From Vibrio tasmaniensis 1F-187 (GTDB lineage Bacteria > Pseudomonadota > Gammaproteobacteria > Enterobacterales > Vibrionaceae): a stretch of DNA of 64,000 nucleotides. The stretch lies in contig NZ_AJZM02000150.1 in the NCBI RefSeq assembly GCF_000272405.2, positions 3,140 through 67,139 of the forward strand. The letters run 5' to 3'. The notes below the pieces were generated by a model. It had not been told where the DNA came from, did no database searches, and saw only the letters and a list, made by a program, of their open reading frames with translations. How positions within the stretch are numbered: position 1 is the first letter of the stretch; each line of letters opens with the position of its first letter. Positions 29,934-39,454 of this stretch are shown here, in pieces. The position numbers and the translations under genes were made by a program.

Positions 29934-30590
29934 TTAAGATTGAGACTGCGCAAGTCGGATGCTCACCAAGCTCGCGACCATGATGGCTAAATAGAAACTG
30001 CCGATAATGGACTCCATGAACACAAAGAATTGAGCAATAGGCAAAGCCGGTGATATGTCGCCATAGCCAACCGTGGTCAAGGTGATAAAGCTAAAGTACA
30101 TCGCATTGAACAAGTTGGTCAGCCAGATTTGCTCTTCTAACCCGTTAAATGCATTAGGGAAGATTTCTAAAATCAACAAGTAGATAGTCGACCAAGCGAA
30201 CCCTAACAACAAGTAAATACAGATAGAACCAATAATGTGATTGGGCGTCACCGTCTTTGCTTTCATTACCTGTTTGAGAGCGGAATAAATATGTGAGAAC
30301 AGAAACACCGCCAATGCCGTTAACGTCACTATCGAAAGGTTATAGTCCTCCAAAAACGAGAATACCCCCGACACCGTAGCGGTTATCAATAGCAGACCAT
30401 ACCAAGAGCGATACAAGGCTCGCTCTTTATGTATTCCCACTATCGAAACAGCCAAAGTAATAATGATCAAAAACAGAATGGTCTTTTGACCTTGCGGATA
30501 AAACTGCTGCATCACCGCGCAACCAAAAAACAACACCAACAGTGCATAGAATAAGAAGTAGAAGTTGTCGTCTTTAGAGACTGGCTTCAT
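29934..30590 (-). CDS. Two-helix-type potassium channel
   Basis: 218 residues with about six hydrophobic segments; the last two flank a pore loop containing the K+ selectivity filter TTVGYGD (in TLTTVGYGDISP). This is an Ion_trans_2 channel. No RCK/TrkA-N regulatory domain follows, so gating is not by the common cytoplasmic ring. Its start codon directly abuts the stop of the AI-2E family gene, and it is the last gene of a four-gene membrane operon. Physiological role unknown. Confidence 0.9.
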   Translation of the reverse strand: MKPVSKDDNFYFLFYALLVLFFGCAVMQQFYPQGQKTILFLIIITLAVSIVGIHKERALYRSWYGLLLITATVSGVFSFLEDYNLSIVTLTALAVFLFSHIYSALKQVMKAKTVTPNHIIGSICIYLLLGFAWSTIYLLILEIFPNAFNGLEEQIWLTNLFNAMYFSFITLTTVGYGDISPALPIAQFFVFMESIIGSFYLAIMVASLVSIRLAQSQS

Positions 30591-31691
30591 CTATTTTTCC
30601 TCTGCCTCTGCTGGTTTTTTCTCAGTTTCTTCTTGGTTTTTCTCTTCAAGTCCAAGCCATGCCATCATCAGCTCATAGCTTAAACTCAGTATCACAGCAC
30701 CAACAAACAGACCAACGATGCCTGACATCGCCATTCCGCCCAATGCACCCAGTAGAATAACCAACATTGGGATATGAGAGCCGCGGCTCAATAGCATCGG
30801 TTTCAAAATAGCGTCACTGCCACTGACCAAAATACACCACACTAAGAACAGGCTCGCCGCTAGCGTCGATTCAACACTGAACATGTAAATAATTGCAGGT
30901 AATAAAGCAAGAATCGGCGGAAGTTGAATAATTGCAATGAGCAGAACAGCTAATGCCCAAAACGCAGCCGCAGGAACGCCTGCAATAACTAAACCAATTG
31001 CTGACATAATGGATTGAATCACAGCAACACCTATCACACCCTGCACGACACTACGTACCGTTGATTTAGATAACTGTACCAACTCTTCACCTTTACCATC
31101 GGTTAGGCGAGCCACTAAGTGAGTGACCCCCGTTTGGCACTTATCGGCGTTACTCATAAATGCGCCAGCAATGATGGTAGAAATAATAAACTGAATAAAC
31201 CCACCGCCGAGAGAGCCTAAAACAGAAGCAGCTTTCGTCGCAAACTGTTTCAGTTCGTCAGCATACTTTATGAACGTACCTTCAATATTATTGGAGGCAG
31301 CTACCAAGGTTGAATATACCTTCTCCCCAATGAATGGAATATCTTGTAAAGACTCTTTGGGTTTCGGCAGAGACAGGGTTCCGTCCTGTAGCCCTGTCAT
31401 TAGGTCCGAAGCACTGGTGTAAATACCGGAAGAGAGCGCAACTAAAGGAATGAGCAGTAACAGTACTCCGATAAAGCTCAGTAATGCGCTGGCTTTTCCT
31501 TTCGACATTCCCGTCTTATTTGAAATCGCGACAGCAACTGGATAGAGCGCAGTCGCAATGATCGCCCCCCAAATAACCAATAGAATGAATGGGCGTAAAA
31601 TCGCAAAACACCAGTAGACGAGCATAGCAATCGCTGCAATTTTGATGGCAGCGTCTATCGCCTGTTTTGAAAAATCGTCGGTTAACTTCAT
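30591..31691 (-). CDS. AI-2E/PerM family transporter
   Basis: 366 residues with about seven or eight membrane segments in the AI-2E (PerM/YdiK) arrangement: two N-terminal helices, an extracytoplasmic region (about 75-150), then a bundle of helices with the family IIQLPPILALLPA segment. The C-terminal tail is very acidic and lysine-rich (EEKNQEETEKKPAEAEEK). Family members export or import small solutes; the actual AI-2 role is proven for few. It lies 22 bp after the DUF2955 gene and abuts the channel gene. Confidence 0.85.
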   Translation of the reverse strand: MKLTDDFSKQAIDAAIKIAAIAMLVYWCFAILRPFILLVIWGAIIATALYPVAVAISNKTGMSKGKASALLSFIGVLLLLIPLVALSSGIYTSASDLMTGLQDGTLSLPKPKESLQDIPFIGEKVYSTLVAASNNIEGTFIKYADELKQFATKAASVLGSLGGGFIQFIISTIIAGAFMSNADKCQTGVTHLVARLTDGKGEELVQLSKSTVRSVVQGVIGVAVIQSIMSAIGLVIAGVPAAAFWALAVLLIAIIQLPPILALLPAIIYMFSVESTLAASLFLVWCILVSGSDAILKPMLLSRGSHIPMLVILLGALGGMAMSGIVGLFVGAVILSLSYELMMAWLGLEEKNQEETEKKPAEAEEK

Positions 31692-31713
31692 GAGACGTCC
31701 TTGTTAGACAAAA

Positions 31714-32733
31714 TTAATGCTGATTTTGTAGAAACTTCCAATTCCGAGTTTCTAGGAATAAAGAGGCCAAAATCATATATATGCCAATTAGCAATAATTG
31801 GAATATGCGAATAAAAGTGTTGCTATCGATATCGCCGGAGCTCATCAATGTGCTACCGACAAGTACTAGCAAGGTACTAAATGCAGTGGCGAAAATCGGT
31901 GCTTTTTCGGGAACCGTGTAGATTTTCTTAGCAATCACAATAGCGACCAAGCCTATGAATAAAGAGTAGAAGATAATATTCGGAACAATCGAAAGGATTG
32001 AAAAAGCAGCAATCGCGAGCAATCCCCCGATACCGTTACTTATCACCAGAAAAGCGCTCAACTTTATCGACTTCTCTGACGTAATCATCAACGATAACAA
32101 CGCAATGAACATCATTGTCAGCAAAGCTTCAGATATTTGAAAAATAAAGAAAAAACACACCACTGGATAGGAGATAATCATCGCCCTAAAGGCCGCATAC
32201 CAACGCTGTTTCTTTTCGAGTGGCGCAGCAGCGAAGCCAGAGAACGCCGATTTAGGCTCAGGGAAAAACACATGCACTAACGCAAAAAGCATGACTGAAA
32301 CCACACCAGAGGTCGCTAAGCCAGAGGCCAGCATGACTGAAACGCCAGGGTTATCAATCGCCATGAATGGCAACATCAAGACCGCAATCAACAGTATGGT
32401 GGCGAACAGGTTCCATTTTGGGTCGACAAACAAGTAGTAACCCCACAGCATCATTAACCCCACCAAAATCAGCAATGGAATTGGGTAATGGGTAATTCCT
32501 CGCGACAGCAATAAACCTAACCCCATCGTCACCACAACGGCCAAGAGCAATTCGTAGACCGTTTCCTTATGGAGGTTTGATTTATCAATTAAGAACTTAG
32601 CAGTGAACACTGGCGCCACAAACGCAAGTGGCCAGTTTATCCACGCCGCCAAGAAAACAGCCAACGTGACCCCGACAGTAAATCGCAGGATACGTTGCTG
32701 TGTTTGTTGGTCAGGAATCCGCTTATCGGACAT
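31714..32733 (-). CDS. DUF2955 / FUSC-like membrane protein
   Basis: 339 residues with ten or so hydrophobic segments in two similar groups, a pattern seen in the DUF2955 and aromatic-acid exporter (FUSC) families. Such proteins are found beside HlyD-type adaptors and probably form the inner-membrane part of a small-molecule efflux pump. Its start overlaps the stop of the HlyD gene by 11 bases (ATGTCCGATAA), so the two are translationally coupled. Substrate unknown. Confidence 0.78.
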   Translation of the reverse strand: MSDKRIPDQQTQQRILRFTVGVTLAVFLAAWINWPLAFVAPVFTAKFLIDKSNLHKETVYELLLAVVVTMGLGLLLSRGITHYPIPLLILVGLMMLWGYYLFVDPKWNLFATILLIAVLMLPFMAIDNPGVSVMLASGLATSGVVSVMLFALVHVFFPEPKSAFSGFAAAPLEKKQRWYAAFRAMIISYPVVCFFFIFQISEALLTMMFIALLSLMITSEKSIKLSAFLVISNGIGGLLAIAAFSILSIVPNIIFYSLFIGLVAIVIAKKIYTVPEKAPIFATAFSTLLVLVGSTLMSSGDIDSNTFIRIFQLLLIGIYMILASLFLETRNWKFLQNQH

Positions 32734-33844
32734 AAGACAATACGCTAATCAGACGAATCCATACTTTGCCTATCGCGTTGAACACAAAGTTATCGCCGCT
32801 ATAAACAATCACATCCGCTTGGCCACCCACTCGGAGCATGCCTGTCACTTCTTCATTATCAAATTCAATGGTGATAGGAAGCATCTGTGTTTGGCGCAAC
32901 CAACCCGTTTGTTGGCTAGCTTGCGCAAGCTTACCTGCTTGATCATTTTGCCCCCAATCAACACCCCAATCGATGCTACTTACGCGCCCTTTTACCACTT
33001 TGCCCGGTGCGAAGTCTAACGCCACTTCAACTTCATCACCGACCGTTACATTACCTAGGCTGTTCTCTCGATAATAAGCTTCAATCCAAATATCTTCGGT
33101 TGAAACAAAGGTCATGATTGCTTGCCCTGCCGATGCATAAAACCCTTCAGACAGGCTAAAGTTAGAAACACCACCTTGTGTCGGCGCGGTTATCACGGTG
33201 CGCTCTAGGTTCAATTGAGCTTGTTCAAGTGCCAGCAACGCCGCTTTCACTTGACTGTTTTCTTGTCCCTCTTTACCCATTTGTTGCTTCGCACCTTCAA
33301 GATCAGCCTCTGCATTCACAACAGCTGCTCGAGAGGTCGCTAATGCTGCTCGCGCTTTATCTGCATCTGATTTAGAAACCACACCTTTGTCTGCCATCTC
33401 TAAAACACGCTTGGCTTGTAGTTTGGTGTTTTGTCTTTCAACAATCGCTGAAGTGAGTTTCGCTTGCGCTGAAGCAATACTCGCGGTTTGAGCACCGACA
33501 TTTTGGCCTGCAATCTCTAAATTTTGCTCGGCTTGTTGTACTGCAATTTTGTAATCAGACTCATCTAAAATGGCTAACTTGTCACCTTGATTAACCAGTT
33601 GGTTTGGTTGAACCAGTATATCGAGCACTTTACCCGACACCTCAGGCTTGATTGGAACGATATAACCTTTTACACGAGCATTATCAGTTATAGGGATGAT
33701 GCGGTCTGAAATGACACTGAAGAGCAACATGAATGCAACAAACAACAATAGGTAGTTTGTGACCTTTCTTACTTTGTCTTTTCCATTTTCTTGCTGGCCA
33801 ACTTCTTCATTGGCTTCTTGCTTATTCCCTTTGGCTTCTGACAT
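32723..33844 (-). CDS. HlyD/EmrA-type membrane fusion protein
   Basis: 373 residues. A charged cytoplasmic N-terminus, one transmembrane helix (about 29-48), a biotinyl-lipoyl-like strand set (VKPEVSGKVLDILVQPNQLVNQGDKLAIL variant), a long helical hairpin (about 95-210) and a beta-barrel with the APTQGGVSNFSLSEGFYA segment. It bridges an inner-membrane pump to an outer-membrane channel. First gene of the operon, with AAGGGAGCCCC before the ATG. The partner is presumably the downstream DUF2955 protein; no TolC gene is nearby. Confidence 0.9.
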   Translation of the reverse strand: MSEAKGNKQEANEEVGQQENGKDKVRKVTNYLLLFVAFMLLFSVISDRIIPITDNARVKGYIVPIKPEVSGKVLDILVQPNQLVNQGDKLAILDESDYKIAVQQAEQNLEIAGQNVGAQTASIASAQAKLTSAIVERQNTKLQAKRVLEMADKGVVSKSDADKARAALATSRAAVVNAEADLEGAKQQMGKEGQENSQVKAALLALEQAQLNLERTVITAPTQGGVSNFSLSEGFYASAGQAIMTFVSTEDIWIEAYYRENSLGNVTVGDEVEVALDFAPGKVVKGRVSSIDWGVDWGQNDQAGKLAQASQQTGWLRQTQMLPITIEFDNEEVTGMLRVGGQADVIVYSGDNFVFNAIGKVWIRLISVLSYVR

Positions 33845-34003
33845 GGGGCTCCCTTCTAGATAACTAACATCAACAAAATTAATACTTTAAAAATAAACCC
33901 AGCAATGGAAAACTCAAGTAAATAGGGTTAGATTTAGTAAACAAAACGTTGCAAATGATATGCACGTCTAATAATGCAACAATATATACAGGATTGTATT
34001 CTC

Positions 34004-34999
34004 ATGACCTCTAGTCACTACCAAGTCCCAGTAATTCAGACGAACTACGCTAAAATTCTGGTTCAGGTTTTTTCTGACTATGGTCTTGATTTACATATGT
34101 TGCTTAAAGATTCCGGTTTACCACCAGACCTTATCGAATCAGAAAGCGATTTTGTGCCATCGGAATCCATTAAGCGTTTGATTTATCTCACATCGGCGCA
34201 ACTTGGCGTATCTCGGTTCACCGATATTCTAGGACTCGCATTTCGACGTCGAATCATCCCAAATGTCTTGCATCAATTTGCCGAATTTAAAACCATTGGT
34301 GATTCGCTGAAACACCTAAATTCAATCTTTGCCTACGACTCCCCAGGCAGCAAAGTCGAGCTTATTCAAGAACACGGCCAAAGTTGGTTTTGCCGAACTG
34401 CACCCGAAGACAATTCCCCTACGTTTCAATGGGGAGAAGCTTTTGCAATTACATATATCATTGAGTTAATAACCATTTTATCCAAATCCCCATGGTTGCC
34501 TAGTAAGGTGCGTCTGCAAGGACATGACATCGATGTCGTCAAAACACTGGTGCCAAGTAGCTGCCAATTGTTTGTTGAACAGTCGTCGACGGCTGTGCTG
34601 ATCCCTGAAGAAATCTTACAACTCCCAATTCGCCTAACCTCTAAAGAACTCAGTGCTAAACCGACGCTTATTGAGTGGCACACCAGCTTTACCGATAGCG
34701 TTTATGAGCTACTCAAGCCCTACATGAAAGAACAAGATCTCTCACTTGAAGAAACGGCTGAACTGCTCAATTTTTCTGTACGAACTTTTCAACGCAAACT
34801 CAAAAATGAAAATACGACCTATCGAAAAATCAAAGAAAACCTAATGTTTTCAGTCGCATGTGAGCTGATGGAAGAAGGACACACGCTGACCTACATTTCG
34901 AGCCAGTTGGGATACACCAACATCTCTCATTTTTCACGTGCGTTTAAGCGTGTGTCTGGTCTTACGCCGAAGATTTACCAACGCTCAATCTCGGCTTAG
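34004..34999 (+). CDS. AraC-family transcriptional regulator
   Basis: 331 residues from the ATG at 34004 (AGGA ten bases upstream); an in-frame ATG at 33974 would add ten residues. An N-terminal Arabinose_bd-type sensor domain (about 20-200) precedes a double HTH at about 235-325, with LSLEETAELLNFSVRTFQRKLK and the second helix LGYTNISHFSRAFKRVSG. It is divergent from the HlyD operon 160 bp away and may control it. A second regulator of the same type lies at 41933. Confidence 0.92.
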   Translation: MTSSHYQVPVIQTNYAKILVQVFSDYGLDLHMLLKDSGLPPDLIESESDFVPSESIKRLIYLTSAQLGVSRFTDILGLAFRRRIIPNVLHQFAEFKTIGDSLKHLNSIFAYDSPGSKVELIQEHGQSWFCRTAPEDNSPTFQWGEAFAITYIIELITILSKSPWLPSKVRLQGHDIDVVKTLVPSSCQLFVEQSSTAVLIPEEILQLPIRLTSKELSAKPTLIEWHTSFTDSVYELLKPYMKEQDLSLEETAELLNFSVRTFQRKLKNENTTYRKIKENLMFSVACELMEEGHTLTYISSQLGYTNISHFSRAFKRVSGLTPKIYQRSISA

Positions 35000-35035
35000 A
35001 TACCGCTCGATTGATTAACCAAGCGCGGCCTGCAT

Positions 35036-36109
35036 CTAACCAAGGGCAATTGGAGTAGCACAGCCCGAGCTAGAGCTAGAGCTAGAGCTACACACCCTAT
35101 TTCGCCCGTTACCTTTGGCACGATAAAGCGCCTTATCCGCACTGCGACAGGTCGCTTCGGCTTGTGCTTGTATTTCAGATACACCACTGCTCACAGTCAG
35201 GTTCAGTGTTGTTCCTTTGGAAATCACTTCTTTCAATCGATACATCGCCTCAAACGCTTCTGCCAAATTAGTTTCGGGCATCAAGATAGCGAACTCCTCG
35301 CCGCCTACTCGCGCGACGATGTCGGTGTCTCGACTGTTATTTCTCAACAGTTCTGCGACCTCTTTCAACGCTGAATCACCTTGGTCATGACCATGATTAT
35401 CATTGATGGCCTTGAAATGATCTAAATCGATCAACGCCAAACAGGAATGCGTGTAACCATAACGCTCCGCTAAGTTTGAATAATGATTAAGATCTTTATC
35501 AAAACGGCGGCGGTTCCAGCACCCTGTGAGAGAATCTGTGTCCACCAACATTCTTAATCGACGTTCTAATACTTTGCGTCGACTAATATCCGTAAAGGTC
35601 ACCACATATTTATTATTGTGCGACAGTATTTCAACTAACTTTTCGACAACCACATTCACAGTAAAATGTTCACCAAGTCGACTGACTCCACTCAACTCAC
35701 CCTTCCATCTCTGGTTTTCCTTGAGTGAGCGAGTAATGGTAGATATTAAACTGCTGTTATTCATAAAACAGAGATCAGAAATCGGGCGAGACTCGACTTG
35801 ATTAAAGGCATAACCTGAAACTCTAGAGAACTGTTGATTGACTTGTATTACCCTCAATTGACTATCGAGGATGATAAAACCAGCAACGCCATCAATGATC
35901 GCTTCCGACAAGCTATTCTTGCTTTGAGCCATTTCATGTCGATATAGGCGTGCAGTAATGAGGGTGCTGAGCAAAAACAACGCGCACACAGAAAAAGCCA
36001 TGACTGCCGAAGAAGCCATACTCAATAACCACAAGCTAACTGCCATATTAAGGGCAAGTGTAGACACCACGTATAGCGGCATTTTTCGGTCAAAACTTAA
36101 CTTATTCAT
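35036..36109 (-). CDS. Membrane PAS-GGDEF diguanylate cyclase
   Basis: 357 residues: two N-terminal membrane helices (about 10-55), a PAS domain (about 70-185) with GFIILDSQLRVIQVNQQFSRVSGY, and a GGDEF domain with the active-site loop ARVGGEEFAIL. GGEEF is a competent variant that makes cyclic di-GMP from GTP. I see no clear RxxD inhibitory site before the loop. The C-terminal tail is odd: an octaserine run encoded by a hexanucleotide microsatellite, then GCATPIALG. It is convergent with the AraC gene. Confidence 0.92.
   Translation of the reverse strand: MNKLSFDRKMPLYVVSTLALNMAVSLWLLSMASSAVMAFSVCALFLLSTLITARLYRHEMAQSKNSLSEAIIDGVAGFIILDSQLRVIQVNQQFSRVSGYAFNQVESRPISDLCFMNNSSLISTITRSLKENQRWKGELSGVSRLGEHFTVNVVVEKLVEILSHNNKYVVTFTDISRRKVLERRLRMLVDTDSLTGCWNRRRFDKDLNHYSNLAERYGYTHSCLALIDLDHFKAINDNHGHDQGDSALKEVAELLRNNSRDTDIVARVGGEEFAILMPETNLAEAFEAMYRLKEVISKGTTLNLTVSSGVSEIQAQAEATCRSADKALYRAKGNGRNRVCSSSSSSSSGCATPIALG
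35067..35090 (-). repeat. Hexanucleotide microsatellite in the cyclase tail
   Basis: Four perfect copies of GAGCTA (plus strand) encode Ser-Ser pairs on the minus strand. Because the unit is six bases, copy-number change alters serine count without shifting frame. Confidence 0.95.
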
Positions 36110-36227
36110 AGTCTGCTCTAGTGATGGACGAATGACTATGATGGCTAAGTTTTCACTAAGATATTTACCATTTTACGACACATACAAATTCAAATTATAT
36201 GAGTACCATTAAGATCAACAACTTATG

Positions 36228-37232
36228 CTAATTATTGAGTAAGAATAACAAGCTACCGCCACTGAGTGAGCTGCCATAATTGAAGTTAATTCCAATCCCG
36301 AAGTTGTCAAAAAAATAAGAGTCATAAGGCACATCAAATACTAATCCTGCCCCGAATTCATAGTAATAGTGCGTATCTAAAGGAGCAGTCAAATCACCCG
36401 CGACATCGATTCTGGTTAAGTTATAGTGGATTTGAGGGTTATTAAGCGACCAAGCATCGAGCGCTACATTTTGCCTAAACTCTAGTTCATTAATAAATCG
36501 CATCCCTTCTGGGTTACCGATATCGCCATCGTTCGCTTCGCCCCAGCCTGTTCCATAAAAGTAACGAACTCTGGAAGACACATTCCAACTGCCCCACTCC
36601 TTTGGTTGCAAGTATTGAAGTTTGACTGAAGGTTCTGCAACAAGCGCCCATGCTGATGTATTCAACGCGTAGCCGTCTAGCTGAGATTGAAATGCTTGAG
36701 AGTAGCTGTTGTTGTATTCGTATTTATTGCGGTAATAGAGCAAGTGAGTGCCTAAGCCATAGGCGATAGACCAATGTTGGTTTAAATGGTTTTGCCCTCC
36801 AAAAAAGCCATACAGGCCCAATACCGAGTCTTCATTTGGGTTAACACGACGGTCAGGAGTCACATCTGATGAGATCTCAATATCCTGTTCAGAAAGCGCA
36901 TAAGACCCTCGCACAGACCAAATAAGGTCGAAGTCAGGGTCATCCGTTTTAATCACGGAAGAGTAAGGGATGGAGCCCACACTCACTTGGCTTCGAGTAT
37001 CGATGGTTTTATCGGATCCAAAACCACTGTCGTTTAAATTGATAAACGAATTAGGATCAAAATCCACAAAGCCAATTGAAATGGCATCGCTGTCAGTCAG
37101 CGCAATTGATACAGAAAATATCTTCTCTAAGCGGTTCTGAATCAATTCATTAGAAGCATAGGCTGAGGAAGAACTGAGGCTCATTAAGAGCAGAATAATA
37201 TAACGGGGATAGTGCGATAGGGGTGAAAGCAT
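36228..37232 (-). CDS. Predicted outer-membrane beta-barrel protein
   Basis: 334 residues from the ATG at 37232, which follows GGAG at eight bases; an ATG six codons upstream lacks such a site. Signal peptide to about SSAYA (residue 26). Mature part is rich in aromatic residues and alternating polar/apolar strands (SVRGSYALSEQDIEIS, WSIAYGLGTHLLYYRNK, YYEFGAGLVFDVPYDSYFFD), typical of a barrel, and the last residues form a strand. I think of the Vibrio solitary autotransporter-barrel family, but this is from memory and tentative. No passenger domain is visible. Confidence 0.6.
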   Translation of the reverse strand: MLSPLSHYPRYIILLLMSLSSSSAYASNELIQNRLEKIFSVSIALTDSDAISIGFVDFDPNSFINLNDSGFGSDKTIDTRSQVSVGSIPYSSVIKTDDPDFDLIWSVRGSYALSEQDIEISSDVTPDRRVNPNEDSVLGLYGFFGGQNHLNQHWSIAYGLGTHLLYYRNKYEYNNSYSQAFQSQLDGYALNTSAWALVAEPSVKLQYLQPKEWGSWNVSSRVRYFYGTGWGEANDGDIGNPEGMRFINELEFRQNVALDAWSLNNPQIHYNLTRIDVAGDLTAPLDTHYYYEFGAGLVFDVPYDSYFFDNFGIGINFNYGSSLSGGSLLFLLNN

Positions 37233-37290
37233 TAAGTTGACTCCATTCAAACTTATGCTTTAAGTGTAATTGGTAACTTAACTAATTCAA

Positions 37291-37404
37291 TCAGAGAGTT
37301 AACGGTGTGGTTGATACTGCTCTCAGTTCCAACTGCAAGAGCGTTGCTAAATCGATGGCTCCCCAAAGTTCTTCTACGTCTTGGATTCTAAAATGAATAA
37401 TCAT
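37291..37404 (-). CDS. Possible small protein, 37 residues
   Basis: ATG at 37404 follows AGAGG at five bases. The peptide begins MIIHFRIQDVEELWGAIDL and contains a helical, Leu-rich end. It lies upstream of the barrel gene on the same strand, in a gap where no larger ORF competes. No family recognised; it may be chance. Confidence 0.35.
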   Translation of the reverse strand: MIIHFRIQDVEELWGAIDLATLLQLELRAVSTTPLTL

Positions 37405-37575
37405 ATGCGCCTCTGTCTAAATTGGAGTCTTATCTTGAATCATTATTAAAACGCTTACTTACCATAATGCGCCAAACTGACTTTAAGACCTGTTTCGCAT
37501 ATAAAACAATAAGCGGTTGAAAATTATAGGATTAACTCCTAAGTTTTTTATAACCCTTTACTCAGGAAGAAGTAG

Positions 37576-38043
37576 ATGAGCAATATAGAAAAAGTATATG
37601 GATTTAATACGCCCCAACGACTCTTTGTCGGATACACGCTTGCGGTACTCGTCGATTTAACGGTTCTTAATTTTTTTGATGAATACTGGAACTTCGTCAA
37701 TATTGAGTCTTTCACCATCTCATTTGCAGCTGCGATTCTGCTACAACTCTTGCTCAAACTGTCTATTGGCTTAGAACATAAGCTCGCAGATTACTTCAAG
37801 TCTAAACCCGGCACTGCGCCTAAGATTTATCGCGGTTTATCCAGTTACGTGATTCTAGTGGGCTCTAAGTTTGTGATGCTGGAAGCCATCAATATCTTGT
37901 TTGGAGACAAGGTCGATTTCACAGGCCCATGGAATGGTGTGGTGGCGTTCTTCGCTGTGGTATTCACTATTTTGGTCGCAGAGATTATTGTTTCAAAGAT
38001 CTACTTCGCACTCGATGACACGCCCAAAGCCGAAAAAGCATAG
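37576..38043 (+). CDS. Hypothetical inner-membrane protein
   Basis: 155 residues with four hydrophobic segments (about 15-32, 43-65, 85-105, 120-142) joined by short loops, charged termini and a KAEKA tail. The start follows AGGAAGAAGTAG, a strong ribosome site. No domain recognised. It is monocistronic with a terminator after it. Confidence 0.75.
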   Translation: MSNIEKVYGFNTPQRLFVGYTLAVLVDLTVLNFFDEYWNFVNIESFTISFAAAILLQLLLKLSIGLEHKLADYFKSKPGTAPKIYRGLSSYVILVGSKFVMLEAINILFGDKVDFTGPWNGVVAFFAVVFTILVAEIIVSKIYFALDDTPKAEKA

Positions 38044-38068
38044 CCTCTTTTGATACACACCTAAGACA

Positions 38069-38098
38069 AAAAAGTGAGCCTATCAAGGCTCACTTTTT
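38069..38098. terminator. Bidirectional terminator between the membrane protein and the porin
   Basis: AAAAGTGAGCC pairs with GGCTCACTTTT around TATCAA, with A and T runs on both sides. Confidence 0.88.
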
Positions 38099-38139
38099 AC
38101 ATCTATTCTTTACGTTTCAGCGATTAACAAGCAGAGAAG

Positions 38140-39381
38140 TTAGATAAAGACTCTCGCTCTAATACCGAATACCCAAGCGCTGCTCTCACTAGAGAACGCA
38201 GGATCTTTGATGTACTGGATGTCTGGCGTTACTTGGAAATGGTCACCAAACTGCATGTTGTAGTAGATCTCCGCTGTCCATTGCTCTGTGCTACCGCTTA
38301 TCGCTTTCGCATTAGCTGCAAAAGAATCACCATTCACTTCCGCCCAGTTTAGCGCTACACCAAGGTTGTTGGTCGGTTTTCCTAATCCAAAGTAGCCCAT
38401 ACCAACAGAAATCGATTTATCGTAAAGGGCAACATCCCCTTCTGAGAAACCACCTCGCACAAACGGCATAACTTGCGGCGTCATAAACTGGCTCCATGAG
38501 AAATTGACGCCCGAGCCACCTTCCGCAGCAAGGCTATTACTGTGGCGCGTATCGTCACCAAAATCCCAGAAAGTCACATGGAAGTTATCGGTGTAGATCT
38601 GCTCTTGCGAAGCCGTCCAACCTAATTCCAGTGTTGTGAAGTAAGACGCATCGCTACCAAAAGCGGTATCAAAGCCATCAAAAATGTCATCTGACTGACC
38701 ATTTGCATCGGCGATACCACCGACCACATAAAAATTTTCGCCCAGCATATGACCAGCAGAAAGGGCCAATACACCATCATCAGGTAAGCCCATCGCACCA
38801 GAGCCTGTCGAGAATGCCAAATTAGTAAAACCAGACCACGGGCTTGCTAGAGCATAAACATCCGCATAGTTCGTTACATCCTGCCAACCGACAACAATAG
38901 TGCCTTTGCCATCGTTGATTTTTTGCTTCCAATTTAAGTCCGTAACACGAAACCCTTGGTCACTGTATGCAGGGCCAATTGAACCGACATAGCCAAGTGG
39001 GCCGAATGAATAGTCTTTTGGCGCAGTATCACCATAGGCATGCCTATGTTCCACCTTCCAAACCAGGCTACCTGAGTTCTGTGTGTCCTTACCTAATAGA
39101 TGCCATGAACCGTATAATCGTGCCACACCCGACGATGCATCAACGCTATCGCCGCCACCCCCATCCCCAGAGGTCAGCCCCAAAGCAAAGTAATCTGCAC
39201 CAAATGTAAAACCATCTTCAGCTAATGACTCCCTCCAAGATTTCTTGTGTGCTTTCTGCTCTGCAATTGTATTTTCAACAGAATCAGGGCCTTCAAAGTT
39301 AGCGCCGTAAACAACGCCGCTCATTGGGCCCGCCGCCATCACAATAGCCATACTTATTTTAGAGAATCTTGAGTTCATCAT
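38140..39381 (-). CDS. OprB-family carbohydrate porin
   Basis: 413 residues with a signal peptide ending around VVYGA (residue 27) and a barrel made of alternating strands, including YASSGVARLYGSWHLLG-like pattern and the C-terminal strand ending AWVFGIRARVFI, whose last aromatic/hydrophobic residue is normal for outer-membrane proteins. OprB porins carry sugars or related small solutes across the outer membrane. It is the third gene of the amidohydrolase operon, which suggests the porin imports the substrate of that enzyme. Confidence 0.82.
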   Translation of the reverse strand: MMNSRFSKISMAIVMAAGPMSGVVYGANFEGPDSVENTIAEQKAHKKSWRESLAEDGFTFGADYFALGLTSGDGGGGDSVDASSGVARLYGSWHLLGKDTQNSGSLVWKVEHRHAYGDTAPKDYSFGPLGYVGSIGPAYSDQGFRVTDLNWKQKINDGKGTIVVGWQDVTNYADVYALASPWSGFTNLAFSTGSGAMGLPDDGVLALSAGHMLGENFYVVGGIADANGQSDDIFDGFDTAFGSDASYFTTLELGWTASQEQIYTDNFHVTFWDFGDDTRHSNSLAAEGGSGVNFSWSQFMTPQVMPFVRGGFSEGDVALYDKSISVGMGYFGLGKPTNNLGVALNWAEVNGDSFAANAKAISGSTEQWTAEIYYNMQFGDHFQVTPDIQYIKDPAFSSESSAWVFGIRARVFI

Positions 39382-39454
39382 GTCACCAGTGCTTTTTAAG
39401 TTAGTTTTATTTTATTCATTACTCACATTGAAAATTGTCATTTGATGACAACCA

